Assembly: GCF_904846715.1 (NCBI RefSeq)
Contig: NZ_CAJHBU010000004.1
Span: forward strand, 124,001-188,000
DNA: 64,000 nucleotides
Direction: 5' to 3'
DNA from: Psychrobacter vallis
Lineage (GTDB): Bacteria > Pseudomonadota > Gammaproteobacteria > Pseudomonadales > Moraxellaceae
The translations under genes and the position numbers were made by a program. The notes beneath the pieces were generated by a model, which saw only the letters and a program-made list of their open reading frames with translations, did no database searches and had not been told where the DNA came from. Positions 1 through 10,059 of the stretch are shown piece after piece (positions within the stretch are counted from its first letter, which is position 1; each line of letters starts with the position of its first letter).

Positions 1-90
1 TCTGTTCTCTCAATGTCTAACTAATCCTTCAGTTTTGCGGTAATGATTGCTTAATATAAAATCACTACGCTTAATGGCCACTTAAACACA

Positions 91-126
91 AAAAATCACC
101 CTGACTGTTTAAGCGAGAGTGATTTT
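91..126 (-). terminator. Rho-independent terminator of the 168-1217 gene
   Basis: An 11-bp inverted repeat with one mismatch (AAAATCACCCT at 92-102, AGAGTGATTTT at 116-126) lies about 40 bases past the stop codon of the minus-strand gene. An A-run on the plus strand becomes a U-run on the minus-strand transcript. Confidence 0.6.
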
Positions 127-167
127 CTATTTTGGTTTTAGAACTATACTTCATAAAGCTAGAAGTT

Positions 168-1217
168 TTAAGTAGGCCAGCCTTCTAAGACAATCTTGCC
201 ATGCGCTTGCTGGTTTTCTAGCATGTGGTGCGCAATACGCACATGCTCAGCCGTGATTGTGCCAAGATGATACGCAACTGTGGTTTTAATCACGCCAGCA
301 TCAATCATTTTTGCGACATCCGTCAACAAACGATGCTGTTCAATCATATCTGGTGTATGGAACATAGAACGCGTAAACATAAATTCCCAGTGCAGGCTTA
401 AGCACTTAGTTTTAAGAAGATTGGCATCTAATGATTTTGGATCATCAATGAGTCCAAGTTTACCTTGTGGCTTCAAGCATTTAATGATTTCTTCATAATG
501 ATCTTCGGTATTATTGAGACTGATCACGTAATCTACTTCAGTGATGCCTGTCTTTTGTAGCTCACCATGCAATGGATTGTGATGATTAATGACATGATCT
601 GCGCCCAAATCCTTCAACCACTGCACGCTCTCTTCTCTTGAAGCTGTGCCGATAATCGTGGCAGAGGTTCGTTTTTTTAATAACTGAGTTAATATTGAAC
701 CCACCCCACCTGCCGCGCCAATCACCAATACTGAGACATCATTAGCGCTCTCACCTAATGAGCTATCAGAGACAGGCACTTGTAAACGATCAAACAACAT
801 CTCCCAAGCGGTGATGGTCGTCAATGGTAGTGCAGCTGCTTCAGCAAAAGACAACGATGCTGGCATACGCCCAACGATACGCTCATCAACCAGCTGATAC
901 TCAGCGTTGCTACCTGAACGGGTTAAATCACCTGCATAATAGACCTTATCTCCTACTGAAAATAGGCTGACCTCTTCGCCAACTTCTGTCACGATACCAG
1001 CAGCATCCCAACCAATGACCGCATACTCACCCTCTGGTGCGGGACGCGATTGACGGATTTTATAATCGACCGGATTGACGGATATTGCTTTCACTTCTAC
1101 CAGAATGTCATGACCTGAGGCAGTCGGTTTATCAAGAGTAATGTCTTGTAAGGCGTGCTCATTATCGATGGCGAGATTGTCTTTATAACCAATGGCTTTT
1201 ATTGTTTGAGGCTGCAT
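168..1217 (-). CDS. Zinc-independent quinone oxidoreductase-like MDR dehydrogenase
   Basis: A 349-residue medium-chain dehydrogenase/reductase. The N-terminal GroES-like half contains DILVEVKAISVNPVDYKIR and is followed by a Rossmann fold with GAAGGVGSI near residue 168. The Cys/His zinc ligands of true alcohol dehydrogenases are absent, which fits the quinone oxidoreductase branch, often annotated 'zinc-binding alcohol dehydrogenase family' by homology only. It probably reduces quinones or enones with NADPH in the cytoplasm. It stands alone, 196 bp past the start-distal end of an Old Yellow Enzyme gene on the same strand, with a terminator between them. The substrate cannot be told from sequence. 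Length is normal for the family. Confidence 0.85.
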   Translation of the reverse strand: MQPQTIKAIGYKDNLAIDNEHALQDITLDKPTASGHDILVEVKAISVNPVDYKIRQSRPAPEGEYAVIGWDAAGIVTEVGEEVSLFSVGDKVYYAGDLTRSGSNAEYQLVDERIVGRMPASLSFAEAAALPLTTITAWEMLFDRLQVPVSDSSLGESANDVSVLVIGAAGGVGSILTQLLKKRTSATIIGTASREESVQWLKDLGADHVINHHNPLHGELQKTGITEVDYVISLNNTEDHYEEIIKCLKPQGKLGLIDDPKSLDANLLKTKCLSLHWEFMFTRSMFHTPDMIEQHRLLTDVAKMIDAGVIKTTVAYHLGTITAEHVRIAHHMLENQQAHGKIVLEGWPT

Positions 1218-1364
1218 TTTTTATTCCTAATAATAAATGGGTTAAATAGAGTCGTGACATGAGCAGTCATTAGGTGCTGTAGAGCATTCGATCATGGCAC
1301 TAACTCCTCGCTTTTATCATTGGGGCTAATCATGAAGGTTCAACACATCCCAAATTTATAAATA

Positions 1365-1392
1365 AAAATAAGGCCTTAGATGACCTTATTTT
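1365..1392 (-). terminator. Terminator of the OYE gene
   Basis: A perfect 9-bp stem (AAAATAAGG at 1365-1373, CCTTATTTT at 1384-1392) lies 22 bp past the stop codon of the minus-strand OYE gene. On that strand the stem ends in a U-run. Confidence 0.6.
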
Positions 1393-1413
1393 GTTTACTA
1401 TTTGCTGTCAAAA

Positions 1414-2553
1414 CTATTCGCCATAGCGAGGATAATCACTATAGCCGAGTTCAGTACCACCGTACATCGTGGCAGGATCTGCCTCATTGAGCGGCCAATT
1501 ATTGGCAATGCGTTCAGGCAAATCGGGATTGGCAATAAAAGGACGCCCAAAAGCAAATAAATCACCATAGCCTTTGGCTAAAACTTTGACTGATTTTTCT
1601 ACTGTATATTTTCCTGCATAAATAATACGGCCTGAAAACTCAGCTCTGACTGCTTGATAAAAAGGCTCTGGTAAATCAGGTGCATTGTCCCAATCGGCCT
1701 CTGCAATGGATAAGTAAGCAATACCTGCTTGTTCGAGTACTTTAATCGCTTCAATATAAGTATGATGAGGATCTGACTCTACCAGTCCTAAGTACACACG
1801 AGTCTCATCCGTACTCGCAAATAAAGGCGCAAAACGCACTCCTAAACGATCCGCACCGACCACCTCACTGACAGCCGCCACCACTTCCTTTAAGAAACGC
1901 AGACGATTGGTTAGTGAACCACCATATTGATCATCACGTGTGTTGCTATGCTCGGAGATAAACTGATTCACCAGATAACCATTGGCACAATGCAACTCTA
2001 CCCCATCAAAACCCGCCTCCAGTGCATTGCGCGCAGCTTGGGCATACATCGTTACCAGCTCGCCAACCTCATCAGTGCTGAGTGCACGTGGTTCACTTGG
2101 GTCGGCTAACGCGCCTTCGCCTGGGCCTGTTTCGATAAATACTTTGACATTGTCAGCAGTAATCGCTGATGGCCCGACAGGCTGAGCACCTTCTGGCTGC
2201 AAGCTGGTATGCGACACACGCCCAACATGCCATAACTGGGCAAAAATAATACTGCCTTTATTATGTACCGCGTGTGTGACTTTTTTCCAGCCTGCAATTT
2301 GTGTTTGCGAATGGATGCCTGGCGTCCATGCATAACCTTGACCTCTTGGCTCAATCTGCGTACCCTCAGTGACCATAAAACCTGCGGTAGCACGCTGTGC
2401 ATAATAGCTTGCCATTAAATCATTAGGAATATTGTCAGGTTGCGTGCTACGAGAGCGTGTCAACGGTGGCATGACGATACGGTTTTTGAGCGTATACCGC
2501 CCAAGCTTTATAGAAGAAAATAATGTACTTGTATTTGGAATAGGTTGTTTCAT
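1414..2553 (-). CDS. nemA: Old Yellow Enzyme family alkene reductase (NemA-like)
   Basis: A 379-residue FMN-dependent (beta/alpha)8-barrel ene-reductase. It starts with the OYE opening LFSSIKLGRYTLKNRIVMPP and carries the classical substrate-binding His/Asn pair in ELHCANGYLVNQFISE, followed by the RDDQYGGSLTNRLRF block. The H-x-x-N arrangement places it with classical OYEs (NemA, PETN reductase, XenB) and not with the YqjM group, where the second residue is His. Such enzymes reduce activated C=C bonds, maleimides and nitro compounds using NAD(P)H. A LysR gene is divergent across 164 bp and is the likely regulator. The gene symbol is by family only. Confidence 0.85.
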   Translation of the reverse strand: MKQPIPNTSTLFSSIKLGRYTLKNRIVMPPLTRSRSTQPDNIPNDLMASYYAQRATAGFMVTEGTQIEPRGQGYAWTPGIHSQTQIAGWKKVTHAVHNKGSIIFAQLWHVGRVSHTSLQPEGAQPVGPSAITADNVKVFIETGPGEGALADPSEPRALSTDEVGELVTMYAQAARNALEAGFDGVELHCANGYLVNQFISEHSNTRDDQYGGSLTNRLRFLKEVVAAVSEVVGADRLGVRFAPLFASTDETRVYLGLVESDPHHTYIEAIKVLEQAGIAYLSIAEADWDNAPDLPEPFYQAVRAEFSGRIIYAGKYTVEKSVKVLAKGYGDLFAFGRPFIANPDLPERIANNWPLNEADPATMYGGTELGYSDYPRYGE

Positions 2554-2717
2554 AACACTCTCTTTTAATGCAAACGGATAGACTTATTATTTGAGCCAAT
2601 TGAACGGCGGTTAGGTTCAATTGCCAGCTTAAGCAATATCGATAAGCATAGAGTTTTATGGGTACAACTAGAAACAACTACTTATTGTTTAATATACAAT
2701 TATTAATGGTATGCATA

Positions 2718-3602
2718 ATGAATGGTATGAATCGACTCGATATTAAGCAACTCAGAGTTTTACAGGCGCTACTTGATCTAAAAAATCTCTCACAAGTTGC
2801 GCGCAAAATGGGCTTGACCCAACAAGCCATCAGCGAGCAATTGCGTAAATTACGTGAGTTGTTTGATGATCGCTTATTTATTCGCCAAGGCAATAGCATG
2901 GTGGCAACGCCAAAAGCGTTATCGATGCAACAGCCTATTAACCATATATTGAAACAGTTAGAAGTGCTGTTAGAGCCGGATATTTTTACGCCGCAAACAT
3001 ATAAAGGCGTATTTACGATTAGCGCGACCGATTATGCAACGCAAGCATTATTGCCGCAATTGTTTAACATCACGCGCCGCGACGCACCAGATTTGAAATT
3101 AATCGTCCGCGATTTTGCCTCAGACAATATCAATCAACTGATTGCGGCAGGCGAGCTTGATTTACTGATTACCTTTCCCGAGTTTATTCCCGATAATTTA
3201 TCCTATGTTACTCTGTTTGAAGAACAACATTTATGCGTCACTGGTTGTGAAAATACGTTGGCAACAGAAGTATTAACACTGGCACAAGTTGCCGCTTACC
3301 CGCAGCTGGTGGTATCACCTTCGCGTGCTAATTTACGAGGCTCTCATGACCAGTGGTTTGCAGAAAAGGGTCTAAAACGAAATATTGTCATGTCAGTTCC
3401 TAGCTTTTCAGCAGTACCAGATATTTTGCACACCACTGACATGATTGCTTTTTATCCTTCACGGTTGTTGCCGAGCAACAAGGTTAAAGAGCTTAGGATT
3501 GAGGCATTACCACCTACATTTAAAGTCATAGCAGCATGGCACCCGCGCACCAGTGATAGTGGTATACATCGTTGGTTGATTGAACAATTACGAAACCTAT
3601 AG
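2718..3602 (+). CDS. LysR-family transcriptional regulator
   Basis: An N-terminal winged helix-turn-helix (LKNLSQVARKMGLTQQAISE, roughly residues 17-36) is followed by a periplasmic-binding-like effector domain. The reading frame is open further upstream, but homology begins with RLDIKQLRVLQALL, so the ATG at 2718 (294 residues) is chosen; 2727 is equally possible and no strong ribosome site separates them. It is divergent from the OYE gene and probably controls that gene and itself, as is usual for LysR proteins. The effector is unknown. Confidence 0.85.
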   Translation: MNGMNRLDIKQLRVLQALLDLKNLSQVARKMGLTQQAISEQLRKLRELFDDRLFIRQGNSMVATPKALSMQQPINHILKQLEVLLEPDIFTPQTYKGVFTISATDYATQALLPQLFNITRRDAPDLKLIVRDFASDNINQLIAAGELDLLITFPEFIPDNLSYVTLFEEQHLCVTGCENTLATEVLTLAQVAAYPQLVVSPSRANLRGSHDQWFAEKGLKRNIVMSVPSFSAVPDILHTTDMIAFYPSRLLPSNKVKELRIEALPPTFKVIAAWHPRTSDSGIHRWLIEQLRNL

Positions 3603-3760
3603 TCAATCCACTATAAAAGAGTGACAGCGTTAACCTCGCTTGAAGTATTACATATACATCTGCACTCGGTTGCCTTGTAACACTTTTGAATTGAATCAAC
3701 TATATGATGGCTTATGATGGTTAGGCCGTGTTCTCATTTTAAAAACGGTGATAAAAAATA

Positions 3761-3784
3761 AAGACACGCCCTAGGGCATGTCTT
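3761..3784 (-). terminator. Terminator of aspA
   Basis: A nearly continuous inverted repeat (AAGACACGCCC, then GGGCATGTCTT after a 2-base centre, one mismatch) lies just beyond the aspA stop codon. AAAAATA on the plus strand gives a U-rich tail on the minus-strand transcript. Confidence 0.7.
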
Positions 3785-3806
3785 CATACAACCGCATCGA
3801 TCGGAC

Positions 3807-5231
3807 CTAAACGTTATTCACCATGGTATTTGGTGATAAAATCGCCGCAAGCTCTTCATCACTGAGCAGTTTTTCTTGTCTGACCAATTCGGAGACGCCC
3901 AAACCGCTCAATAAAGCGTGGCCTGCGATACGGCTGGCATTGTCATAACCGATGTGTGGCACCAATGCCGTCACAATACCAATGCTGTTTTCTACATGCT
4001 GCGCACAGCGTTCTTTGTTAGCAGTGATGCCCTGAATACATAGCTCATCCAGCATGCGAATGGATTTTTCTAACATACGCGCATTGTTAAGCAAATTATA
4101 GATAATCAAGGGTTCCATGGCATTTAACTGCAACTGCCCTGCTTCTGCCGCCATGGTCACGGTCAAATCGGTGCCCATGACTTGAAAAGCCGTCTGGTTC
4201 ATCGCTTCAGGAATCACAGGGTTGACCTTACCCGGCATAATTGAGGAGCCCGGCTGCATAGCTGGCAGATTGATTTCACCCAGACCCGTGCGCGGACCAC
4301 TAGAGAGTAAGCGCAGATCATTGCTGAGTTTGGAGAGTTTGATTGCCAAACGCTTTAGTGACCCTGAAAAGGTAATAAAGGCCCCCATATCGGCACTTGC
4401 GGCCACAAGATCTTCTGCAAGCCTGACTGGCAAACCACTGACCGTCGCCAGTTCACTGATGGCCAAATGCGCGTAACCTCTAGGCGCATTGATGCCTGTA
4501 CCAATAGCTGTACCGCCTAAATTCACTTCACATAACTGGAGACACGTGTGTTCTATACGAGCAGTCTCACCGCCCAAATCACTGGCAAAGGCATTAAACT
4601 CTTGTCCCAATGTCATCGGCACCGCATCTTGCAGCTGAGTACGGCCCATTTTTAACACATCACTGAACGCCTCACCTTTGGCCGCCAAGCTGTGCTGTAA
4701 CTTAGTGATAGCAGCCATCAACGGCTGTGCGGCAAAGACAATCGCTAAGCGAGCAGCAGTGGGATACACATCGTTGGTCGATTGAGAGCGATTGACGTCA
4801 TTATTGGGATGTAAGTGCTCATACTCACCATACTCAAAACCCATCTTAGCCAAACCAATATTGGCAATCACTTCGTTGGCATTCATGTTGGTTGACGTGC
4901 CAGCCCCACCTTGAATAAGATCAACAATAAACGCTTCATGATGCTCGCCGTCAATAAGATCCGCACAGGCATCGGTGATGGCATTGACTTTATCATCACT
5001 AAGCAGGCCATGTTGGTAATTGGCTTTGGCAGCAACATGTTTTACCATCGCCAATGCTTTGATCAAATCAGGAAAATGACTGATAGGCACGCCGGTAATA
5101 TTAAAATTCTGATACGCTCGTTGCGTCTGAATACCATATAAAGCAGTAGCGGGAACGGCTTGTTCACCCAATAAATCTTTTTCGATACGCGTAAAGATTG
5201 TGTCGTTGGTCAGGCTATCGGTATGTGTCAT
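3807..5231 (-). CDS. aspA: Aspartate ammonia-lyase
   Basis: A 474-residue member of the aspartase/fumarase superfamily, which reversibly deaminates L-aspartate to fumarate and ammonia in the cytoplasm. The catalytic flexible loop appears as GSSIMPGKVNPVIPEAMNQ (around residue 325), and the substrate-binding GGAGTSTNMNANEVIAN block is near residue 110. The VIPE after the loop favours aspartase over class II fumarase, whose loop usually continues TQCEA. GRTQLQDAVPMTLGQEF is also conserved. It is monocistronic with its own terminator. The next gene upstream on the same strand is a LysR regulator 280 bp away. Confidence 0.9.
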   Translation of the reverse strand: MTHTDSLTNDTIFTRIEKDLLGEQAVPATALYGIQTQRAYQNFNITGVPISHFPDLIKALAMVKHVAAKANYQHGLLSDDKVNAITDACADLIDGEHHEAFIVDLIQGGAGTSTNMNANEVIANIGLAKMGFEYGEYEHLHPNNDVNRSQSTNDVYPTAARLAIVFAAQPLMAAITKLQHSLAAKGEAFSDVLKMGRTQLQDAVPMTLGQEFNAFASDLGGETARIEHTCLQLCEVNLGGTAIGTGINAPRGYAHLAISELATVSGLPVRLAEDLVAASADMGAFITFSGSLKRLAIKLSKLSNDLRLLSSGPRTGLGEINLPAMQPGSSIMPGKVNPVIPEAMNQTAFQVMGTDLTVTMAAEAGQLQLNAMEPLIIYNLLNNARMLEKSIRMLDELCIQGITANKERCAQHVENSIGIVTALVPHIGYDNASRIAGHALLSGLGVSELVRQEKLLSDEELAAILSPNTMVNNV

Positions 5232-5511
5232 GATTTTAGGGCTTCTTGAGAATGAGTGAAATTAAAGGGATAAAAGCGTCATATCTGTACAGTTACATTA
5301 GGCGTTGCTAAAAAGCAGACCCATCGTAACCGAGAATAGTGCGCAAGAAAAACGCAAATATTCCGCTCTCAGACCCAAAAATTTTAGTGCTCAATCAAAA
5401 TTATCATAGCTAAGGTTGCGCTATATCTGCGTGGATCTTAGCGCCAATAGCACAAATAAATGCCTATTCTCAGTAAAGTATAGATGCCTTAAAATAAACA
5501 ATCTGCATAAC
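5232..5511. other. Intergenic region aspA/LysR
   Basis: A 280-bp stretch that should hold the aspA promoter. No open frame, IS end or clear operator was recognised. Confidence 0.4.
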
Positions 5512-6375
5512 TCACAGTCCCAGCACTTGCTTTAAGGCATTGATCTGTGGCTGCTGGCGATCCGCATAACGATAAGCGAGCACGACCTCTCGAACTAAGC
5601 TGTTATCCCCCAAATGGTGGATTTGCACTGGCGCTGTACTTCTAATCCATAATCCCGCGTAAGGAATCAAAGCCACCCCCAAACCCGATTCGACCATCCT
5701 AACAATGGCATCCAGATCATTAATCTCCATGATGGTATTGACCTTGATGTCTTGTTGCTTGAAGAACCTGCTTAACTTTGCGCCCGCTGAGGACTGTAGG
5801 CTGTAATGGATAAAGGGATGTTGTTCGAGCGTTTGTCTGAGACTATAAAAAGGCCATTTTTTGGGGCTAATCAGTACATAAGGTTCCGTCATAATAGACT
5901 GGGTTACGATATCTTTGGGCAACGCAAAAGCGGGCTGTATGGTTATGGCGGCATCTATACTGCCTATTTCCAGCTGCTCGAATAGCTCTATAGAGCGCCC
6001 TGGGATAATTTCTGTCTGCATTAAGGGGGCTAATAAAGTAATGGCTTTTAGAGCCTCTGGGAGAATACCCACCTGCACTGAGTTGATAGCGCCAATTCTA
6101 AGCTGACCGTAGTAGCTAGCAATGTCGGTATCTGAAGGCAGTTGCATGGTCGCATAAAGTGCCAAAATTTCTTTGGCAATAGGCAGTATGCGGGTGCCTT
6201 GCGGGTTGAGGGTAATGGCTCTAGCGGAGCGGGTAAACAGAGCCAAACCTAAATTGTCCTCTAAGGTTTTAATTTGCGCACTGACCGCAGATTGAGTAAG
6301 GTTGATATGGCGCGCCGCCGCCGCAAAACTGTCTAACTCGCAAACGGCTACAAAAGTTTTAAGTTCTCTTATCAT
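5512..6375 (-). CDS. LysR-family transcriptional regulator
   Basis: A 287-residue LysR protein. The opening MIRELKTFVAVCELDSFAAA and the recognition helix INLTQSAVSAQIKTLEDNLG form the helix-turn-helix. The effector domain starts with GQLRIGAINSVQVGILPEAL near residue 89. It is divergent from PEP carboxylase across about 300 bp that also contain a dispersed repeat. It could control aspA, ppc or itself, but no target can be assigned from sequence. Confidence 0.85.
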   Translation of the reverse strand: MIRELKTFVAVCELDSFAAAARHINLTQSAVSAQIKTLEDNLGLALFTRSARAITLNPQGTRILPIAKEILALYATMQLPSDTDIASYYGQLRIGAINSVQVGILPEALKAITLLAPLMQTEIIPGRSIELFEQLEIGSIDAAITIQPAFALPKDIVTQSIMTEPYVLISPKKWPFYSLRQTLEQHPFIHYSLQSSAGAKLSRFFKQQDIKVNTIMEINDLDAIVRMVESGLGVALIPYAGLWIRSTAPVQIHHLGDNSLVREVVLAYRYADRQQPQINALKQVLGL

Positions 6376-6490
6376 TTATTTCATCACATTTATTATTCAG
6401 ATCACGGGTTATTAGAATCACAAGTTATCAAGATCACGAGTTATAGTCGATTCTCAATAAAACAGAACCATTATATTGCAACGCTGAACG

Positions 6491-6590
6491 GGTATAAATT
6501 TTTCTTGCTTGCTGTGTCTATGACTATACCTTCGCAGACAGAGGCTACGAAAATCATTTTAGCAGTACTAAATTCATTTTATAGTAGATT
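6491..6590. repeat. Dispersed intergenic repeat, copy 1
   Basis: Starting at GGTATAAATTTTTCTTGCTT, about 60 bases match the reverse complement of 50340-50400: shared blocks are CTTGCTTGCTGT, CTATG, and GACAGAGGCT(A/T)CG followed by an A-rich run. It sits between divergent genes and has no coding frame. It is likely one copy of a genome-wide intergenic repeat family. The right boundary is approximate. Nothing else was recognised in the 307 bp between the LysR and ppc starts. Confidence 0.45.
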
Positions 6591-6682
6591 GACTATATCT
6601 TGACGCCATCCAATAAACGCTCTATTTTATTAAGAAAGACAACACAACTATTTTGCTAACCAATTTAACAAGAGGGCCAAGG

Positions 6683-9469
6683 ATGATTATAGATAACGAC
6701 GTATTACGGGAACGCATCAGCTTACTGGCGTCCTTCCTCGGTGATGCAATTGCGCGCCAGACTGGGGAACAGACCATCAATACTATTGAAACCCTGCGAA
6801 AAGGGTTCATCCAGCAGCGCCGTGAGCCTAATGAAGCGTATAAGCAGCAACTCATCGATTTTATTGCCTCTTTAGACAATCAAACACTAAAAAACGTCAT
6901 CCGCAGCTTTTCTATTTATTTTTTCTTAGCCAATCTTAGTGAAGAAAACTACTTTCGAGAGCAACGTCAGGCATTGCGCGCGCAATCTGAGCAAAGCTGG
7001 GAAGGATCGTTTCGTCGCACCTTACTGGAGTGCCGTGAACGCAATATTGAGCCTGCACAAATGCAGGAACTCATCGATCAATTAAAATTCATCCCTGTCT
7101 TTACCGCCCATCCCACCGAAGCGCGCCGACGTACGACCATGAATATCTTACAAAGTCTATTTACCCATGGTGATGCGCTAAATAACTTTGATGAAAACAG
7201 CTTTTCGTACGAACAAGCAAAAGAGCAGACGGCGCAAACCATTGATTTACTGTGGTCATCGGATGAGGTGCGTACCCGTAAGCCGCTGGTTTATGATGAG
7301 ATAAATAACGGTCTGCATTACTTTAACGCCAGCTTATTTAATGCCATTCCCAAAGTTTATCGTAATATGAAAGCCGCCATTGTCGATATCTACCCAGAAT
7401 TGACCGACTACCCCTTACCTGCTTTTATGAGCTTTGGGTCTTGGATCGGTGGCGATAGAGATGGCAATCCCTTTGTGACATTTGAGACCACAGAGCTTGC
7501 CGTTCTCATGCATGCCGATACCGTACTACGTCACTACCAAGTACTGCTAAAGAAACTGCGCCGCCAGCTGATTCATAGCGATACCATCGTTACGATTGCC
7601 CCTGAAGTGTATGCCAAAATCAGCCATTATGCTGAACTCGACAGACAAGTGTTTGATTACAATTTTGATGATTATGGCAACGAGCCTTATCGCCGTTTGC
7701 TCTCTTTAATTCTGAATAAAGTCAAAGCTACCAATCAACTGATTCAAAGCAAAGGTGATGACAGCAAAGCCAAAAAAGACGCTTATGCCAACCCGCAAGA
7801 ACTGCTAGCAGATTTGCGCATCATTCGTCAAAGTGTCAATACTCATGACACCACGCATGGCGAAGGATTGTTGCTCGATATGATTCGTCTGGTAAAAACC
7901 TGTGGCTTTCATCTGGCTGCCCTCGATATTCGCCAAGAGTCGTCCTATCATAGCGAAGTGATTGCGGATATTTTTGCTAGTGCCTCAAATTTGCCAGACT
8001 ATCAAGCGCTGAGCGAAACAGAGCGGCAAGAATGGCTGACGCGCTTGCTCGGAAAATCCGGTACACCGCTCATTTATACTGACAATTTGACGGATAAAAC
8101 CCGCGAACAATTAGCATTAATGAACTCTGTGGCGACATTGCGCAAACTGGTAGGACAAGACACCTTTGGCAGTTATGTTATTTCGATGACCAATAACGCC
8201 AGTCAGATATTAGAAGTTTTACTGCTTATGCGGTTTGCAGGCTTATGTAGAGTTGATGACGAGGGGCGATTGTCTGCCGACTTACCCGTCGCGCCGTTGT
8301 TTGAGACGATTGAAGACCTGAAAAATATCGATCAAATTTTACCTGCCGTTTTAGACAATCCTCTGTATCGAGGGTTGCTGAAGCATTCAGATAACACACA
8401 AGAAATCATGCTGGGTTATTCAGACTCATCAAAAGATGGCGGGATTATCACGTCTGCATGGCAGCTCTATAGTGCGCAACAAACCATTGATCGTATTGCA
8501 GAAAAGTATGGTATCAAAACACGCTTGTTCCATGGGCGTGGCGGCTCTGTCAGTCGTGGCGGTGGCTCGACGCATAATGCCATTGCCGCCCAGCCAGCGG
8601 GGACGCTACACGGTCAGATTAAAGTGACGGAGCAAGGCGAAGTGCTTTATGCCAAATACGCCAACACCGATACCGCGGTGTTTGAGCTGACCATGGGTAT
8701 CACAGGTACGCTAAAAGCCTGCTCATCAAGGTTTGTGGTACAACCTGCGGAGCTGCCGCATTATGAGTCGCTCTTTGCGCGTTTGGCAGATGCAGGCGAG
8801 CAGCGTTATCGCAAGCTTACCGACCATACAGAAGGATTTTATCAATTTTACTCACAGGTCACTCCTGTACAGGAAATCTCTTTATTAAACATTGGCTCAC
8901 GTCCATCACATCGCAAAAAAGGCTTGCCAAGCAAAACCACCTTGCGAGCGATTCCTTGGGTGTTTGGTTGGTCATTGGCACGCTTTACGTTACCTGCGTG
9001 GTATGGTGTCGGCAGCGCTTTGCATAGTGTGAAAGCAGATGAAGATTTGATGAAAGAGATGAATGCTCATTGGCCGTTTTTTAGCGTATTTATTAGCAAT
9101 ATCGAGATGGCATTTACCAAATCTGAGATGAGCATTGCTCAGGCCTACAGCCAATTATGCGACGATGAAGCATTACGTGACAAGATTATGAAAGCGGTCA
9201 TCGAAGAGCACGAACTGACTTATTCAGGCCTGAATGCTTTACTTGAGCAAACATCGTTATTATCAAATCAGCAAAATCTTGCCGCTTCGCTGCAATGGCG
9301 AAATGCGTATTTAGACCCCATTAACTATATCCAAATCGAGCTGTTAAAACGTGCCAGACAACAAGGCGATGCGCAAAACCATGAAAGTATCAAGAACAAT
9401 ATCGACGTTGAAGACCCATTAATCCGTAGTATCAATGCCTTAGCAGCAGGTTTACGCAATACGGGTTAA
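6683..9469 (+). CDS. ppc: Phosphoenolpyruvate carboxylase
   Basis: A 928-residue PEP carboxylase, which makes oxaloacetate from PEP and bicarbonate to replenish the TCA cycle. Catalytic motifs are all present: VFTAHPTEARRRT (about residue 139), SFGSWIGGDRDGNPFVT, GYSDSSKDGG (about 577) and FHGRGGSVSRGGG (about 617), with the characteristic C-terminus ending GLRNTG. An in-frame ATG exists at 6653, but the one at 6683 has AGG just upstream (ccaaggATG) and matches the usual family length. Only the first ATG pair is uncertain. It is monocistronic and followed by a strong hairpin. Confidence 0.96.
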   Translation: MIIDNDVLRERISLLASFLGDAIARQTGEQTINTIETLRKGFIQQRREPNEAYKQQLIDFIASLDNQTLKNVIRSFSIYFFLANLSEENYFREQRQALRAQSEQSWEGSFRRTLLECRERNIEPAQMQELIDQLKFIPVFTAHPTEARRRTTMNILQSLFTHGDALNNFDENSFSYEQAKEQTAQTIDLLWSSDEVRTRKPLVYDEINNGLHYFNASLFNAIPKVYRNMKAAIVDIYPELTDYPLPAFMSFGSWIGGDRDGNPFVTFETTELAVLMHADTVLRHYQVLLKKLRRQLIHSDTIVTIAPEVYAKISHYAELDRQVFDYNFDDYGNEPYRRLLSLILNKVKATNQLIQSKGDDSKAKKDAYANPQELLADLRIIRQSVNTHDTTHGEGLLLDMIRLVKTCGFHLAALDIRQESSYHSEVIADIFASASNLPDYQALSETERQEWLTRLLGKSGTPLIYTDNLTDKTREQLALMNSVATLRKLVGQDTFGSYVISMTNNASQILEVLLLMRFAGLCRVDDEGRLSADLPVAPLFETIEDLKNIDQILPAVLDNPLYRGLLKHSDNTQEIMLGYSDSSKDGGIITSAWQLYSAQQTIDRIAEKYGIKTRLFHGRGGSVSRGGGSTHNAIAAQPAGTLHGQIKVTEQGEVLYAKYANTDTAVFELTMGITGTLKACSSRFVVQPAELPHYESLFARLADAGEQRYRKLTDHTEGFYQFYSQVTPVQEISLLNIGSRPSHRKKGLPSKTTLRAIPWVFGWSLARFTLPAWYGVGSALHSVKADEDLMKEMNAHWPFFSVFISNIEMAFTKSEMSIAQAYSQLCDDEALRDKIMKAVIEEHELTYSGLNALLEQTSLLSNQQNLAASLQWRNAYLDPINYIQIELLKRARQQGDAQNHESIKNNIDVEDPLIRSINALAAGLRNTG

Positions 9470-9502
9470 TGTCTATAAGGGCTTAAACACCAATACCATA
9501 AA

Positions 9503-9534
9503 AAACCCTTGTAAGCACTACGCTACAAGGGTTT
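9503..9534. terminator. Bidirectional terminator after ppc
   Basis: A perfect 11-bp stem, AAACCCTTGTA (9503-9513) and TACAAGGGTTT (9524-9534), with a 10-base loop. It is flanked by A-rich and T-rich runs, so it can serve ppc and the converging beta-lactamase remnant. Confidence 0.8.
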
Positions 9535-9585
9535 ATTTATTCTGAAAGACTTAACCACTAAATAATACCCCTACTACCTATACTG

Positions 9586-10020
9586 CTACTGATTTGTTGT
9601 AGGTGTTTTAGCCAAAATCGTATAAGCGGCTTTAACCCGTTCAATATTGGGATAGTTTTTGTTGGCTAAAATGACAATACCTGTTTTTTTAGCAGGCATA
9701 TAAGCAATATAAGCGCCAAAGCCATTGGTCGATCCGGTTTTATTGACCCACACATTATTTAGCCCAGGCATCGGTGGCTCATTCACTTGTATGGGCTGAG
9801 GGTTTAAGATGGTTTCTGTTGAATTGCCCGCAACGAGCATTTGCAATGTCGTCGGCAAAGGATACATCTCCCACGCCAGTCCTTGCGTGAAGTGCTTGGT
9901 TTGATAGTAACCTTTTCTATTGTTGTCTAGCGCTTGCTGCACTTGGTTGTCTAAAGACACCAAACTAGAAGAAGACATTGCACCGCGTCTGCTGTATATG
10001 AAAAACATGATTGAGAGCAA
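9586..10020 (-). pseudogene. C-terminal fragment of a class C (AmpC-type) beta-lactamase
   Basis: The readable 144 residues correspond only to the last third of an AmpC-like serine beta-lactamase. The KTGSTNGFGAYIAY block carries the conserved KTG triad, and KKTGIVILANKNYPNIERVK is the typical C-terminal strand and helix. The SxxK nucleophile and YxN motifs are missing, and the first 20 or so residues are unrelated to the family, so homology begins near LDNQVQQALDNNRKGYYQ. The fragment cannot hydrolyse beta-lactams. It lies at the edge of a zone of broken genes and marks one deletion endpoint near 9.97 kb. Confidence 0.8.
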
Positions 10021-10059
10021 TTTATATATTAGCTAGCACGATCTGTTGCTTAGACTATA